Shown piece by piece: positions 27,824 to 35,967 of a stretch of DNA of 64,000 nucleotides. Numbering within the stretch: the first letter of the stretch is position 1; each line of letters starts with the position of its first letter. The stretch comes from Rhodococcoides kroppenstedtii (lineage in GTDB: Bacteria; Actinomycetota; Actinomycetes; Mycobacteriales; Mycobacteriaceae). The DNA lies in NCBI RefSeq assembly GCF_900111805.1, contig NZ_FOJN01000001.1, forward strand, positions 186,001 through 250,000, read 5' to 3'. The translations under genes were made by a program, and so were the position numbers. The notes beneath the pieces were generated by a model. The model had not been told where the DNA came from. It did no database searches and worked only from the letters and a program-made list of their open reading frames with translations.

Positions 27824-28942
27824 TCAGTCGCCGAGGAACGACGTGTCGTTGACCAGCCGCACCGATGCCGCGTCGTCGTCGTAGAAGTCGACGACGCTGA
27901 CGGACGCGAGATCGAGGTGCAAGCGGTAGAGAATCGACGGGCCCACGGCGAGCCCGAGCTGCAGAAGAGTCTTGATCGGGGTCACGTGGGAGACCACCAC
28001 CACCGTCTGTCCGGCATGCTCGCGGCGCACCGTGGCCAGCGCCCGCTCGACGCGGGCGCGCACGGCGTCGAAACTCTCGCCGTCCGGCGGCGCGATGGAG
28101 GTGTCGCCCATCCACCGGCGGTGCGCGTCGCCGTCACGGGCGGACACCTCGGCGAACGTCAGTCCTTCCCAGGATCCGAAGTCGGTCTCGGTCAGATCGC
28201 CGATTACGTGCACCGACACCCCGACCCGCGCGGCGACCGCCTCGGCGGTGTCGCGGGCGCGAGCCAGCGGTGACGAGAGGATCGCGTCGATCGGCCCCAG
28301 CCGGGCCACGCGCTCCGCCGCGGCCGCGGCCTGCGCGCGCCCGACGTCGGTCAGGTCGGGGTTGCCGCGTCCGGAGTAGCGCTTCTCCACCGACAGCGGT
28401 GTCTGCCCGTGTCGCAGCAGGATCAGACGCGTCGCCGCGCCGGTGACCGCCTGCCACGCGGGTCGCTCCGTCGTCGTCGGCGCGCTCGGGGCCTCCGACA
28501 CGGCCGACCCGTCGAGCAACGCCGGCTCCCCGTCCATCGCTTCGTTGGCCAGGCGGTCGGCCCGGGCGTTCTCGGCGCGCGGGATCCAGGTCCAGTTCAC
28601 CGAGTCGAAGGTGCGCGCCACCTCGGCCGCCCGCCGCTGCAGGGGAATCATGTCCGGGTGCTTGACCTTCCACCGCCCGGACATCTGCTCGATCACCAGT
28701 TTCGAGTCCATCCGGACCGCCACCTCGGCCGCGCCGAGCTCACGCGCGGCCTCGAGACCGGCGATGAGACCGCGGTACTCCGCGACGTTGTTGGTTGCGG
28801 TGCCGATGGCCTCCCGACGTTCCGCGAGGACCGACCCGGCGTCGTCGAGAACCACCGCGCCGTACCCGGCCGGGCCGGGGTTACCGCGCGATCCGCCGTC
28901 GGCCTCGATCGTCACCCGACCGACACCACCGGGCGTCGTCAC
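27824..28942 (-). CDS. Bifunctional RNase H / histidine-phosphatase-type acid phosphatase (Rv2228c-like)
   Basis: A 372-aa fusion. The N-terminal type I RNase H domain (about 8-140) has IEADGGSRGNPGPAGYGAV, NNVAEYRGLIAGLEAA, VRMDSKLVIEQM and RAENARADRLAN, giving the D-E-D-D catalytic set for cutting RNA in RNA-DNA hybrids. A short linker leads to a phosphoglycerate-mutase-like domain with LILLRHGQT (catalytic His), GRGNPDLTDVGRAQA and VVVSHVTPIKTLL. The M. tuberculosis relative also has a CobC-like phosphatase domain (from memory). The start GTG overlaps the stop of the zinc-ribbon gene, so they are coupled. Confidence 0.94.
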   Translation of the reverse strand: MTTPGGVGRVTIEADGGSRGNPGPAGYGAVVLDDAGSVLAERREAIGTATNNVAEYRGLIAGLEAARELGAAEVAVRMDSKLVIEQMSGRWKVKHPDMIPLQRRAAEVARTFDSVNWTWIPRAENARADRLANEAMDGEPALLDGSAVSEAPSAPTTTERPAWQAVTGAATRLILLRHGQTPLSVEKRYSGRGNPDLTDVGRAQAAAAAERVARLGPIDAILSSPLARARDTAEAVAARVGVSVHVIGDLTETDFGSWEGLTFAEVSARDGDAHRRWMGDTSIAPPDGESFDAVRARVERALATVRREHAGQTVVVVSHVTPIKTLLQLGLAVGPSILYRLHLDLASVSVVDFYDDDAASVRLVNDTSFLGD

Positions 28943-29676
28943 AGACCGGATTCCTTGGTTCGCACCAGGATCGCGTTGCATTCCGAACAGCGGACGACGG
29001 CGTCGGCCGGCGTCGCGGCGATGCGCGCGATCTCGCCGCGGTCGAGTTCGATGCGGCAGGCACCGCAGCGGCGGCCGCGCAGCAAAGCCGCACCGACGCC
29101 GGACCGTTCGCGCTGCTTCTCGTACACCGAGACCACCTCGTCCGGCAACGACGACGCCAGCTCGGCCCGCTGACCGGTCCGCGTCTGCACGAGGCGGTCG
29201 ACGTCGGCGAGGGCGTCGTCGCGTCGTCGGGTCACGTCCACCAGATCGTCCTCGGCCTTGGACAGCCGTGCACCCGCGTGGTCGTGATCCGCCGCGAGGG
29301 CCTCGCGCTGCTCCATGACCTCGAGCAGCTCGTCCTCGAGGATGCTGCGGCGGCGTTCGAGGCTGCCCAGCTCGTGCTGCAGTTCCGTGAGCTGCTTCGC
29401 GGGCGCGGAGCCGGACTCGAGCACGGCGCGGTCCTTGTCCTCACGCTTGCGGACGGCGTCGATCTCGCCCTCGAGCTTGCGGATGTCGCGATCGATGTCG
29501 TCGAGCTGGATCTCCACGCCGACGGCCGCGTCCTTGCGCGCCACCCGCTCGGTCTCGAGCGCGTCGAGTTCGGCCTGCTCGGGCAACGTCCGTCGACGGT
29601 GGGCGAGCTGAGCGAGTTCGGTGTCCATGGCAGCCAGGTCGAGCAACTGCTCCTGGATCTTCGGGTCGACGTTCAC
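28939..29676 (-). CDS. Coiled-coil zinc-ribbon protein (Rv2229c-like, CT398 fold)
   Basis: A 245-aa protein with a long charged coiled coil (about 10-185, Glu/Arg/Leu heptads such as LEGEIDAVRKREDKDRAVLE and LTELQHELGSLERRRSILED). It ends in a C-terminal zinc ribbon with CxxC pairs CGAC and CSEC. This matches the C4-type zinc ribbon family of actinobacteria; function unknown. GTG 29676 (VNVDPKIQEQLLDL) is preferred to 29685 because TAGCGT lies exactly 7 nt before it. It is coupled to the RNase H gene and follows the Nif3 gene by 16 nt. Confidence 0.9.
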   Translation of the reverse strand: MNVDPKIQEQLLDLAAMDTELAQLAHRRRTLPEQAELDALETERVARKDAAVGVEIQLDDIDRDIRKLEGEIDAVRKREDKDRAVLESGSAPAKQLTELQHELGSLERRRSILEDELLEVMEQREALAADHDHAGARLSKAEDDLVDVTRRRDDALADVDRLVQTRTGQRAELASSLPDEVVSVYEKQRERSGVGAALLRGRRCGACRIELDRGEIARIAATPADAVVRCSECNAILVRTKESGL

Positions 29677-29683
29677 CGGTGTC

Positions 29684-29689
29684 ACGCTA
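29684..29689 (-). promoter_or_regulatory. -10 hexamer TAGCGT of the zinc-ribbon gene
   Basis: TAGCGT on the minus strand lies 7 nt before GTG 29676, inside the gap after the Nif3 stop. It suggests a separate leaderless promoter. Confidence 0.5.
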
Positions 29690-29692
29690 CCG

Positions 29693-30847
29693 TCAGCGGC
29701 CGGGGTCGACGGCACCGATCGTCCAGGGATCGGTCCGCTCCCCCAGGACCGCGCTCGACCACCCGGGCCGCTCGCCGAAGGCGCGGTCGAGCACGCCCAG
29801 GGCTTGGGCGCACCACGGGAACTCCCCGGCCCAGTGCGCCACGTCGATCAGGGCGGGACCGCCGCCGCGCAGGTGTTCGTCGGCCACGTGGTGGCGCAGG
29901 TCGGAGGTGACGTAGACGTCGGCACCGGCGCCGCGGGCCGCGGCGAGGTACGAGTCGCCCGATCCCCCGCACACGGCCACCCGCTCGATGCGCAGGTCCG
30001 GATCGCCCGCGGCGCGCACGCCCCACGCCGTCGCCGGCAGACGCTCGGCGACCCGAGCGGTGAACTCGCGCAACGTGACCGGTGGGTCCACCCGGCCCAC
30101 GCGACCGAGGCCCAGCGGGCCGGGCAGACCCACCTGAGCGAAGACGTCGAACGCCGGCTCCTCGTAGGGGTGCGCCGCGCGCAGGGCCGCCAGGACGGCG
30201 GCACGCGCCGAGCGCGGGGCGACGGTCTCGATCCGCTGCTCGTCCACCTGTTCGAGCGATCCGACCGACCCGAGTGCGGGATGCGCGCCGTCGACGGGCC
30301 GGAACTGCCCCACGCCCGTCGTCGCCCAGCTGCAGTCCCGGTAGTCGCCCAGTGCCCCGGCGCCGGCGGCGAACAGCGCGTCGCGCACCGCAGCCGCGTC
30401 GGCGTCGGGCACGAACACCACCCACTTGTCCAGCGGGACATCGTCTTTCGGATCCAACGGCACGGTGTCGACGAGCCCCAGGGCGTCGGCCAACGCGTCA
30501 GACACCCCGGGACGCGCGGAGTCCGCGTTGGTGTGCGCGGTGAAGAGCGCGCATCCGGCGCGGACGAGGCGATGAATCAGCGCGCCCTTGGGGGTGTGGG
30601 CGCCCACGGTGTCCACCCCGCGCAGCAACAGCGGGTGGTGGACCACCAGCAGGTCGGCACCGTCGGCGATTGCCCGATCGACCACCGCCTCGGTGGCGTC
30701 GACGGCGAAGCGCACGGTGCGCACCTCGTCCGCCGGATCCCCGGTCACCAAACCCACCGAGTCCCAATCCTCGGCCAGCACAGGCGGATACACGCGATCG
30801 AGCTCGGCGATCACGTCGGACAGGAGCGCGGGCCGAGGGGACGTCAT
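29693..30847 (-). CDS. Nif3-like / DUF34 metal-binding protein (Rv2230c-like)
   Basis: A 384-aa member of the Nif3 (NGG1-interacting factor 3) family, which includes dinuclear-metal proteins sometimes annotated GTP cyclohydrolase I type 2. The N-terminal half has [24 protein letters not shown] (metal His pair), and [24 protein letters not shown] central insert of the PII-like kind ([23 protein letters not shown]) follows. The C-terminal half has [26 protein letters not shown] and [12 protein letters not shown]. The family's true reaction is unsettled. It overlaps the CobC-like gene by 4 nt (ATGA), so it is translationally coupled. Confidence 0.92.
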   Translation of the reverse strand: MTSPRPALLSDVIAELDRVYPPVLAEDWDSVGLVTGDPADEVRTVRFAVDATEAVVDRAIADGADLLVVHHPLLLRGVDTVGAHTPKGALIHRLVRAGCALFTAHTNADSARPGVSDALADALGLVDTVPLDPKDDVPLDKWVVFVPDADAAAVRDALFAAGAGALGDYRDCSWATTGVGQFRPVDGAHPALGSVGSLEQVDEQRIETVAPRSARAAVLAALRAAHPYEEPAFDVFAQVGLPGPLGLGRVGRVDPPVTLREFTARVAERLPATAWGVRAAGDPDLRIERVAVCGGSGDSYLAAARGAGADVYVTSDLRHHVADEHLRGGGPALIDVAHWAGEFPWCAQALGVLDRAFGERPGWSSAVLGERTDPWTIGAVDPGR

Positions 30848-31878
30848 GGCCCCAGGGTAACGGCGTGCCACGCCGTCACCAGCCGGTCCACCGCGCCGCG
30901 GTCGCGCACGGCCAGCCGCAGCTGATCGCCGAGCCCGGGGAACGTGTCGCACCGTCGCACCGCGACGCCCCGAGCACGCAGACCCCGCCGCACACGCTCG
31001 GCGTCGGGGACGTCGACGAGGACGAACGACGACGACGGCGGTGCGGCCGACCGGACCCCGACGGTCGCCAGCCGGTCGATCAGATACGTGCGTTCGTCGG
31101 CGATCACCGCGGCATCGCGCTCGACCCGGCGCACCGCCTCCGGGCTGCTGCACGCGGCCACCGCGTCGAGCTGCAGCGTCCCCAGCGGCCAGTGCGCCCG
31201 ACCACGCGTGAGACGAGCGAGCACGTCGGGATGCCCCAGTGCGTAGCCGCACCGCAGACCGGCCAGGGCGAAGGACTTGGTGAGGCTTCGCAGGACCAGC
31301 ACGTCGGGGTACGACTCACCGGCGAGCGATTCCGGCTCCCCCGGCGTCGTGTCGGCGAACGCCTCGTCGACCACCACCAGGCGACCGGGCCGACGCATCG
31401 CCAGGACGTCACGGCGCGGGTGGAGGACCGACGTCGGATTGGTGGGGTTGCCCACCACGACCACGTCGGCGTCCTCCGGGACGGTCGCCGCGGCCAGAAC
31501 GTATGGCCGCGACAGGATCACCCGCGTCGTCGGCACCCCCGCCTCGCGCAACGCGAACTCGGGCTCGGTGAAGGACGGGTGGATCACGGCGGCCCGGCGG
31601 CGGACCAGCCGCGGCAACATCGCGAAGCCCTCCGCGGCGCCGGCGAGCAATAACACCTCGTCGGGGTGCCGCCCGTGGCGGGCCGCGACGACCTCCCGCA
31701 CCGCGCGATCGTGCTCGGCCGAGGGATAGGACCCCACGCGCCCCAGCGAGTCGACCAGGATCGCGCGCAACCACTCCGGCGGCCGCGTGCCGCGGACGTT
31801 GACCGCGAAGTCCTCCATCCCCGGTTCGGCGTCGACGTCGCCGTGATGACGGAGGTCGGGGTCGTGCGCGTCGCTCAC
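30844..31878 (-). CDS. cobC: PLP-dependent aminotransferase, CobC/HisC-like (Rv2231c-like)
   Basis: A 344-aa fold-type I aminotransferase of the kind annotated threonine-phosphate decarboxylase or histidinol-phosphate aminotransferase. Visible: [14 protein letters not shown] (cofactor phosphate region), [14 protein letters not shown] (NPTNP), [10 protein letters not shown] (Asp for PLP), [18 protein letters not shown] (Schiff-base Lys in SLTKSFAL) and the final Arg region [11 protein letters not shown]. With cobD nearby a cobalamin side-chain role (aminopropanol phosphate) is plausible. The start is taken at GTG 31878; the frame extends to 31920 through a palindromic repeat that is more likely regulatory. 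Confidence 0.85.
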   Translation of the reverse strand: MSDAHDPDLRHHGDVDAEPGMEDFAVNVRGTRPPEWLRAILVDSLGRVGSYPSAEHDRAVREVVAARHGRHPDEVLLLAGAAEGFAMLPRLVRRRAAVIHPSFTEPEFALREAGVPTTRVILSRPYVLAAATVPEDADVVVVGNPTNPTSVLHPRRDVLAMRRPGRLVVVDEAFADTTPGEPESLAGESYPDVLVLRSLTKSFALAGLRCGYALGHPDVLARLTRGRAHWPLGTLQLDAVAACSSPEAVRRVERDAAVIADERTYLIDRLATVGVRSAAPPSSSFVLVDVPDAERVRRGLRARGVAVRRCDTFPGLGDQLRLAVRDRGAVDRLVTAWHAVTLGP

Positions 31879-31887
31879 GGGGACGAG

Positions 31888-31950
31888 ACTGTCACGGACC
31901 GTGACGGCGTGCACTGTCACGGGCCGTGACGCGGTGTCACTGTCACGGGC
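31888..31950. repeat. Palindrome array between the divergent cobC-like and HAD genes
   Basis: ACTGTCACGGNCCGTGAC-type units start at 31888 and 31913, and a half unit starts at 31939 (25-26 bp spacing). Units 1 and 2 contain the 15-bp palindromes GTCACGG-A-CCGTGAC and GTCACGG-G-CCGTGAC. They sit directly upstream of the cobC-like start and about 30-90 bp upstream of the HAD -10. They may be operators for a dimeric repressor or just another of the window's short tandem arrays. Confidence 0.85.
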
Positions 31951-31976
31951 CCGGCTCCGACGTCGGAACCCGTCCG

Positions 31977-31982
31977 TAAACT
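31977..31982 (+). promoter_or_regulatory. -10 hexamer TAAACT of the HAD-ptpA operon
   Basis: TAAACT, 9 nt, then ATG at 31992. The 5' leader would be very short or absent. Confidence 0.5.
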
Positions 31983-31991
31983 GAGCGCATC

Positions 31992-32702
31992 ATGCCTGCT
32001 ACCGCACCCGACCCTGCCGACCGCGAACCCGCCGATCTGATCCTGTTCGACCTCGACGGCACGCTCACCGATTCGGCGCCCGGCATCCTGGCCGGGTTCG
32101 ACCGCGCGCTCACCGCGGTGGGGGTGCCGCTGCCGGGTGACGACGTCCGCTCGCACGTGGTGGGTCCGCCGATGATCGACACCTTCCGGTCCCTCGGCAT
32201 GACGCCGGATCAGGTCGACCGGGCACGGGCGGCGTATTCGGAGTACTACGAGGAGTCCGGGTGGGCCGAGAACCGCGTGTACGACGGCGTCGTCGACGTC
32301 CTCGAGGCCGTGGCCGCGGCCGGTGTGCCGATGGCGGTGGCCACCAGCAAGAACGAGCGCGTCGCCACCCGCATCCTCGAGCACTTCGACCTCGCCCGGT
32401 TCTTCGGCGCCATCGCCGGCGCCAGTGACGACGGCGCCCGGCGCGCCAAGTCCGACGTCGTTGCCCGTGCCCTGGGGCTGATGGGTCGCGAGCCGCGGGC
32501 CACCGCCGACGGCGGCACGCCCGCGGTGGTGATGGTCGGCGACCGCGACCACGACGTGTTCGGCGCCGGCCACTGGGGCATTCCCGTCGCGTTGGTGGAG
32601 TGGGGATACGGGTTGCCGGCCGAGCACGCCGCCGCGTCGTGGTCCGTCCCGACGCCGCAGGCGCTGTCCGACCTGTTGGCGACGACGATGGTGGCCGCGT
32701 GA
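31992..32702 (+). CDS. ptkA: HAD-family protein, PtkA-like
   Basis: A 236-aa haloacid-dehalogenase-fold protein: motif I LILFDLDGTLTDS, helical cap around VVGPPMIDTFRSLG, motif II AVATSKN, motif III Lys in RAKSDVVARAL and motif IV VVMVGDRDHDVFGAG. By sequence it is a phosphoglycolate-phosphatase-like hydrolase. Its orthologue beside ptpA in M. tuberculosis (Rv2232) was reported as tyrosine kinase PtkA, which phosphorylates PtpA. That activity is taken from family knowledge and cannot be read from the sequence. It overlaps ptpA by 4 nt (GTGA). Confidence 0.85.
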   Translation: MPATAPDPADREPADLILFDLDGTLTDSAPGILAGFDRALTAVGVPLPGDDVRSHVVGPPMIDTFRSLGMTPDQVDRARAAYSEYYEESGWAENRVYDGVVDVLEAVAAAGVPMAVATSKNERVATRILEHFDLARFFGAIAGASDDGARRAKSDVVARALGLMGREPRATADGGTPAVVMVGDRDHDVFGAGHWGIPVALVEWGYGLPAEHAAASWSVPTPQALSDLLATTMVAA

Positions 32703-33187
32703 GCGTCCACGTCACCTTCGTGTGCACCGGCAACATCTGCCGGTCGCCGATGGCGGAGAAGATCGCCGCGGACGCACTGGATCGTGCGGGGCTCGCCGAT
32801 CGGGTGCGGCTGACGAGCGCCGGGACGGGCAGCTGGCACGTCGGCGACCCGATGGATCCGCGGGCTGCCGCGGAACTCGGCGGACACGGCTACTCCGAGG
32901 AGCACCGCGCCCGGACCGTCGACCAGGACATCCTCGGCGCCGATCTGATCGTGGCGCTCGACGACTCGCACCGGCGCGCACTCGTCCGGCTCGGTGTGCC
33001 GACCGACCGGCTGGTTCTGCTGCGGTCCTTCGACCCGGCGGCCGAGCCCGGCGCCGAGGTGGCCGATCCGTACTACGGTCCGGAGTCCGGGTTCACCGAG
33101 GTCCGGACGCAGATCGAAGCCGCCGTCCCCGGCCTGGTCGAGCACGTCCGGACCCTGCTGTCCGAGTCCGACGACTACGCTGTGTAG
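32699..33187 (+). CDS. ptpA: Low-molecular-weight protein tyrosine phosphatase PtpA
   Basis: A 162-aa phosphatase with the P-loop right at the N-terminus, FVCTGNICRSPMAE (nucleophile Cys9, Arg15), SAGTGSWHVGDPMDPRA, and the general-acid loop VADPYYGPESGF. It removes phosphate from phosphotyrosine; in pathogenic mycobacteria PtpA is secreted, but no signal is visible here. It is coupled upstream to the HAD gene by GTGA and followed by SURF1 after 2 nt, forming one operon. Confidence 0.95.
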   Translation: MSVHVTFVCTGNICRSPMAEKIAADALDRAGLADRVRLTSAGTGSWHVGDPMDPRAAAELGGHGYSEEHRARTVDQDILGADLIVALDDSHRRALVRLGVPTDRLVLLRSFDPAAEPGAEVADPYYGPESGFTEVRTQIEAAVPGLVEHVRTLLSESDDYAV

Positions 33188-33189
33188 TT

Positions 33190-34116
33190 GTGCGTCGCCT
33201 GTCGTTCCTCCTGCGCCCCGGGTGGTTGGCGCTCATGGCCGTGGTGCTGCTGTTCGCCTACCTGTGCTTCTCGGTCCTCGCACCCTGGCAGCTGGGCAAG
33301 AACTCGTCCACGTCGGCACGCAACGAGCAGATCTCCCGATCGTTCGAGGCCGACCCCGTGGACGCCGCGACGTTGATCGGTGACGGCGTCGTCTCCGGCG
33401 ACGACGAGTGGCGACGCGTCGGCACCACCGGTACCTACGTGCAGGACAGCGACGTCGTCGTGCGGTTGCGCAGCGTCGGCGACACACCGGCCTTCGAGGT
33501 GCTGACCCCGTTCCGCACCGATCAGGGCGCGACGCTCATGGTCAACCGGGGGTACGTGCTGCCCACGCAGGGCGTCGAGGTCCCCGACATCACACCGCCG
33601 CCCAGCGGTCCCGTCTCACTCGACGGGCGACTGCGCGTCGCCGAACCGGCGGTCGACGGCAAACCCGCCGTCACCGGCCCCGGGCTGCCGCAGGTCTACA
33701 CCATCACTCCCGGCCAGGTCGGTGAGCTCACCGGCACTCAGCCGATCGACGGCTATCTGCAGTTGGCCGAGGATCAACCCGGCGGTCTCGGCGTGATCGC
33801 GCTGCCGCAGCTCGACGCCGGGCCGTACCTGTCCTACGGGCTCCAGTGGCTCGCGTTCGGTCTCATGGCGCCGCTCGGACTGGCGTATTTCGTCCGCGCC
33901 GAGATCAAGGAACGACGGCGGGTGCGCAGCGAGGCGGAGGAGACGACTCCCGCGACCACCGAGCCCGTCGGTCCCGCCGAGCAGGAGGCGACGCCGGAGT
34001 ACGACGACGGTCTCGACGCTCTGCTGACCCCGCGCCGCAAGCGTCGCAAAGCAGGGTCCGGCCGGTCGGCCGTGACCGACGATCGCCTCGCCGACCGCTA
34101 CGGCCGTCGCCGCTGA
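33190..34116 (+). CDS. SURF1-family cytochrome oxidase assembly protein
   Basis: A 308-aa membrane protein with the SURF1 layout. An N-terminal transmembrane helix (WLALMAVVLLFAYLCFSVLA) is followed by the family motif PWQLGK. An extracytoplasmic domain follows, with EWRRVGTTGTYV, VLTPFRTDQGATLMVNRGYV and GPYLSYGLQWLAFGLMAPLG leading into the second helix. The basic cytoplasmic tail is rich in Glu and Arg. It is thought to help assemble the aa3 oxidase haem site. GTG 33190 starts 2 nt after ptpA. The 3' end overlaps the convergent cobD gene by 19 nt. Confidence 0.92.
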   Translation: MRRLSFLLRPGWLALMAVVLLFAYLCFSVLAPWQLGKNSSTSARNEQISRSFEADPVDAATLIGDGVVSGDDEWRRVGTTGTYVQDSDVVVRLRSVGDTPAFEVLTPFRTDQGATLMVNRGYVLPTQGVEVPDITPPPSGPVSLDGRLRVAEPAVDGKPAVTGPGLPQVYTITPGQVGELTGTQPIDGYLQLAEDQPGGLGVIALPQLDAGPYLSYGLQWLAFGLMAPLGLAYFVRAEIKERRRVRSEAEETTPATTEPVGPAEQEATPEYDDGLDALLTPRRKRRKAGSGRSAVTDDRLADRYGRRR

Positions 34117-35066
34117 CCGGTCCGCACCGATGCGCCTGCGGTGACCAGCGCCGTCGCGCCGGCGGTCACGAGCGCCGCCGCGGCCTGTACCGCCGCGGAC
34201 AGACGGACCGCGCGCCGCAGATCGTCGGTCGTCGGAGCCGGACCGCGACCCAGTCGAGGCCGCTGCTCCACCCCGTGCCGGTAGGCCGTCTCGCCGCCGA
34301 GGCCCACCCCCAGCGCTCCCGCCGCCGTCGCCTCGGCCACTCCGGCGTTGGGACTCGGATGGGACCCGGCCTCCTCGCGCCAGGCGCGCAGAGCCCGCGC
34401 CGGTGAACCGCCGACGACCGGCGCGAGCCCGACCGTGAGCAGCCCGGTCAGTCGAGCAGGGACCAGGTTCACCACGTCGTCGAGGCGCGCGGCGCACCAC
34501 CCGAAGCGGGAGTAGCGATCGTTCCGGTAGCCGATCATGGCGTCGAGCGTGTTGACGGTGCGGTAGCCCACCGCCCCGGGCAGGCCGGCGACGGCGGCCC
34601 AGACCAGCACCCCCACCGTGGCGTCCGAGGTGTTCTCGGCTACCGATTCCACGGCCGCGCGCACCACGCCGGCCTCGTCGAGCAGCGACGGGTCGCGTCC
34701 GCACAGCGAGTGCACGATGGCCCGCGCGGCGTAGAGGTCCCCGGCCGCCACCGCGTCGGCCATCGCCGCGCCGGTGCGTCCGAGGGTCGTGCCGCCCAGG
34801 CACGCCCAGATTCCGGCGGCGGTGACCGCGGTGTGCAACCACGGCCACGGACGCAGCGCCCGGTCGACCGCGACCGCCCCTCCCACCACGGTGGAGAGGA
34901 CGACGGCCGTGTGCACGACGCCCGCGGCCCGGGTGTCGCGGTAGGTGAGAGTCTCGAGTCGCGCGGCGGCGGACCCCACCGCCGCGACCGGGTGTCGATG
35001 CTGCGGATCGCCGAGAACGACGTCGGCGAGCCACGAGAGAAGCAGGGCGGAGGACCGAGTGCGCAC
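34098..35066 (-). CDS. cobD: Adenosylcobinamide-phosphate synthase CobD/CbiB
   Basis: Inner-membrane enzyme that attaches the aminopropanol arm to adenosylcobyric acid in cobalamin synthesis; 322 aa. Family stretches: LLLSWLADVVLGDPQHRHPVAAVG, the conserved VESVAENTSDATVGVLVWA, GYRTVNTLDAMIGYRNDRYSRFGW with AARLDDVVNLVPARL, and SHPSPNAGVAEATAAGALGV with YRHGV. Several hydrophobic helices are present. GTG 35066 is 6 nt after TAGGCT, a leaderless start. It is divergent from an acetoacetate-decarboxylase-like gene across an operator-like palindrome. Confidence 0.95.
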   Translation of the reverse strand: MRTRSSALLLSWLADVVLGDPQHRHPVAAVGSAAARLETLTYRDTRAAGVVHTAVVLSTVVGGAVAVDRALRPWPWLHTAVTAAGIWACLGGTTLGRTGAAMADAVAAGDLYAARAIVHSLCGRDPSLLDEAGVVRAAVESVAENTSDATVGVLVWAAVAGLPGAVGYRTVNTLDAMIGYRNDRYSRFGWCAARLDDVVNLVPARLTGLLTVGLAPVVGGSPARALRAWREEAGSHPSPNAGVAEATAAGALGVGLGGETAYRHGVEQRPRLGRGPAPTTDDLRRAVRLSAAVQAAAALVTAGATALVTAGASVRTGQRRRP

Positions 35067-35072
35067 CGCGCG

Positions 35073-35078
35073 AGCCTA
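35073..35078 (-). promoter_or_regulatory. -10 hexamer TAGGCT of leaderless cobD
   Basis: TAGGCT on the minus strand, 6 nt before GTG 35066. Confidence 0.55.
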
Positions 35079-35086
35079 CGGACCGG

Positions 35087-35108
35087 TACATGGTTGGACG
35101 TCCATGTA
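35087..35108. promoter_or_regulatory. TetR-type operator between divergent cobD and ADC-like genes
   Basis: Arms TACATGG (35087-35093) and CCATGTA (35102-35108) form a perfect 7-bp inverted repeat with 8-nt spacer. Overlapping it is a second perfect palindrome, TGGACGTCCA (35095-35104), shifted by 2 bp. It occupies the -35 position of both promoters, 8 bp from the cobD -10 and 5 bp from the ADC-like -10. A single bound dimer pair could shut both genes. Confidence 0.65.
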
Positions 35109-35113
35109 TCGGC

Positions 35114-35119
35114 TATCCT
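35114..35119 (+). promoter_or_regulatory. -10 hexamer TATCCT of the ADC-like gene
   Basis: TATCCT, 7 nt, then ATG 35127. Confidence 0.6.
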
Positions 35120-35126
35120 GACCGGC

Positions 35127-35846
35127 ATGACGGAGCTGCGGGCGGCGGACTGGCACATCGGCGCGGACGGTGAGACGTACCCGCCCGAACCCTGGTACCT
35201 CGGAGGCACCCTGCTCGTCTCGACCTTCCTGGTCCCGACGCGGGAGTTGCCCGCCCGGGTCACCGATTCGGTGCGAGACGCGGCCGTTCGACCTGTCACC
35301 GTGGGGGGCCGCGCCGTGGTCGGTGCGGCGTTCGTCCGCTACACCTCGGGCGGCGTGCTGTCCTACGACGAGCTGATCGGGTCCGTCCTCGTCCGCCGCG
35401 GCGCGTCGATCATGGCCACCATCCCCGACATCTGGGTGGACAGCCCGCAGTCCCGCACGGGCGGGCGAGAACTGTGGTCGATTCCCAAGCACCTCGGGGA
35501 TTTCCGACGGGAGAGTTCCGGCCGCCGCGTCGCCGCCTCCATGACGATGGACGGTGCGCCCGTCGCGGCCCTCGACGCGACGATCGGCCGCGCGTCGCTA
35601 CCCGGGTCGATCGGCATACCCCTCACCACGGCCCAGGCGCTGGACGGACGACGCGTGGTGTCCCGCAACCGCCTCTTCCCGCGGGTCCGCACCCTGAACG
35701 CGACCTGGACCTTCGCCCCGGACGGACCGCTGGGCCACCTGCACGGCCGCCGTCCCGCGGTGAGTGTCGCGCTGACCGACGCCTCCATCGTGTTCGGGGC
35801 GCACGTGGTGCGGTCGGGTCAGAACTCCCACCCGCGGAACAGGTAG
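35127..35846 (+). CDS. Acetoacetate decarboxylase-like (ADC family) protein
   Basis: A 239-aa protein with the ADC fold signature: PPEPWYLGGTLLVSTFLVP, VGAAFVRYTSGGVLSYDELI, ATIPDIWVDSPQSRTGGREL and WSIPKHLGDFRRE. The last stretch carries a Lys in the place where ADC keeps its Schiff-base lysine (IPK). Whether it decarboxylates acetoacetate or acts as a related hydratase or binding protein is not clear. It is absent from the equivalent M. tuberculosis order as I remember it, so it may be a lineage-specific insertion between cobD and downstream genes. Its end overlaps a minus-strand micro-ORF by 28 nt. Confidence 0.8.
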   Translation: MTELRAADWHIGADGETYPPEPWYLGGTLLVSTFLVPTRELPARVTDSVRDAAVRPVTVGGRAVVGAAFVRYTSGGVLSYDELIGSVLVRRGASIMATIPDIWVDSPQSRTGGRELWSIPKHLGDFRRESSGRRVAASMTMDGAPVAALDATIGRASLPGSIGIPLTTAQALDGRRVVSRNRLFPRVRTLNATWTFAPDGPLGHLHGRRPAVSVALTDASIVFGAHVVRSGQNSHPRNR

Positions 35847-35890
35847 GAGATGCGGGTCAACAGGTCGACGATCGTGATTCCCACCGACAT
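35819..35890 (-). CDS. Orphan 23-residue micro-ORF with its own promoter
   Basis: It begins MSVGITIVDLLTRISYLF and ends RGWEF. The ATG at 35890 follows an AAGGGG ribosome binding site by 7 nt. On the minus strand TAGTGT (35934-35929) is a fitting -10, and the predicted 5' leader folds through TTCGGTCAC/GTGACCGAA. It runs into the 3' end of the convergent ADC-like gene. No family is recognised. Like the 25.2-kb micro-ORF it starts MSV and is hydrophobic. Confidence 0.5.
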   Translation of the reverse strand: MSVGITIVDLLTRISYLFRGWEF

Positions 35891-35900
35891 CGGACACCCC

Positions 35901-35929
35901 TTCGGTCACGGACTCGTACTGTGACCGAA
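35901..35929 (-). promoter_or_regulatory. Perfect 9-bp inverted repeat in the micro-ORF leader
   Basis: TTCGGTCAC (35901-35909) and GTGACCGAA (35921-35929) with an 11-nt spacer lie between the predicted -10 (35929-35934) and the ribosome binding site. It could be an operator at the transcription start or a 5' RNA hairpin. Confidence 0.6.
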
Positions 35930-35967
35930 CACTAGGCCCCCGACCGTGACTGTGGGGCTGCTACGAC

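Noticed and set aside
30844..31920. Longer start (GTG 31920) for the cobC-like gene
   Set aside because: The extra 14 residues would be encoded by the palindromic repeats, and the conserved sequence starts after GTG 31878.
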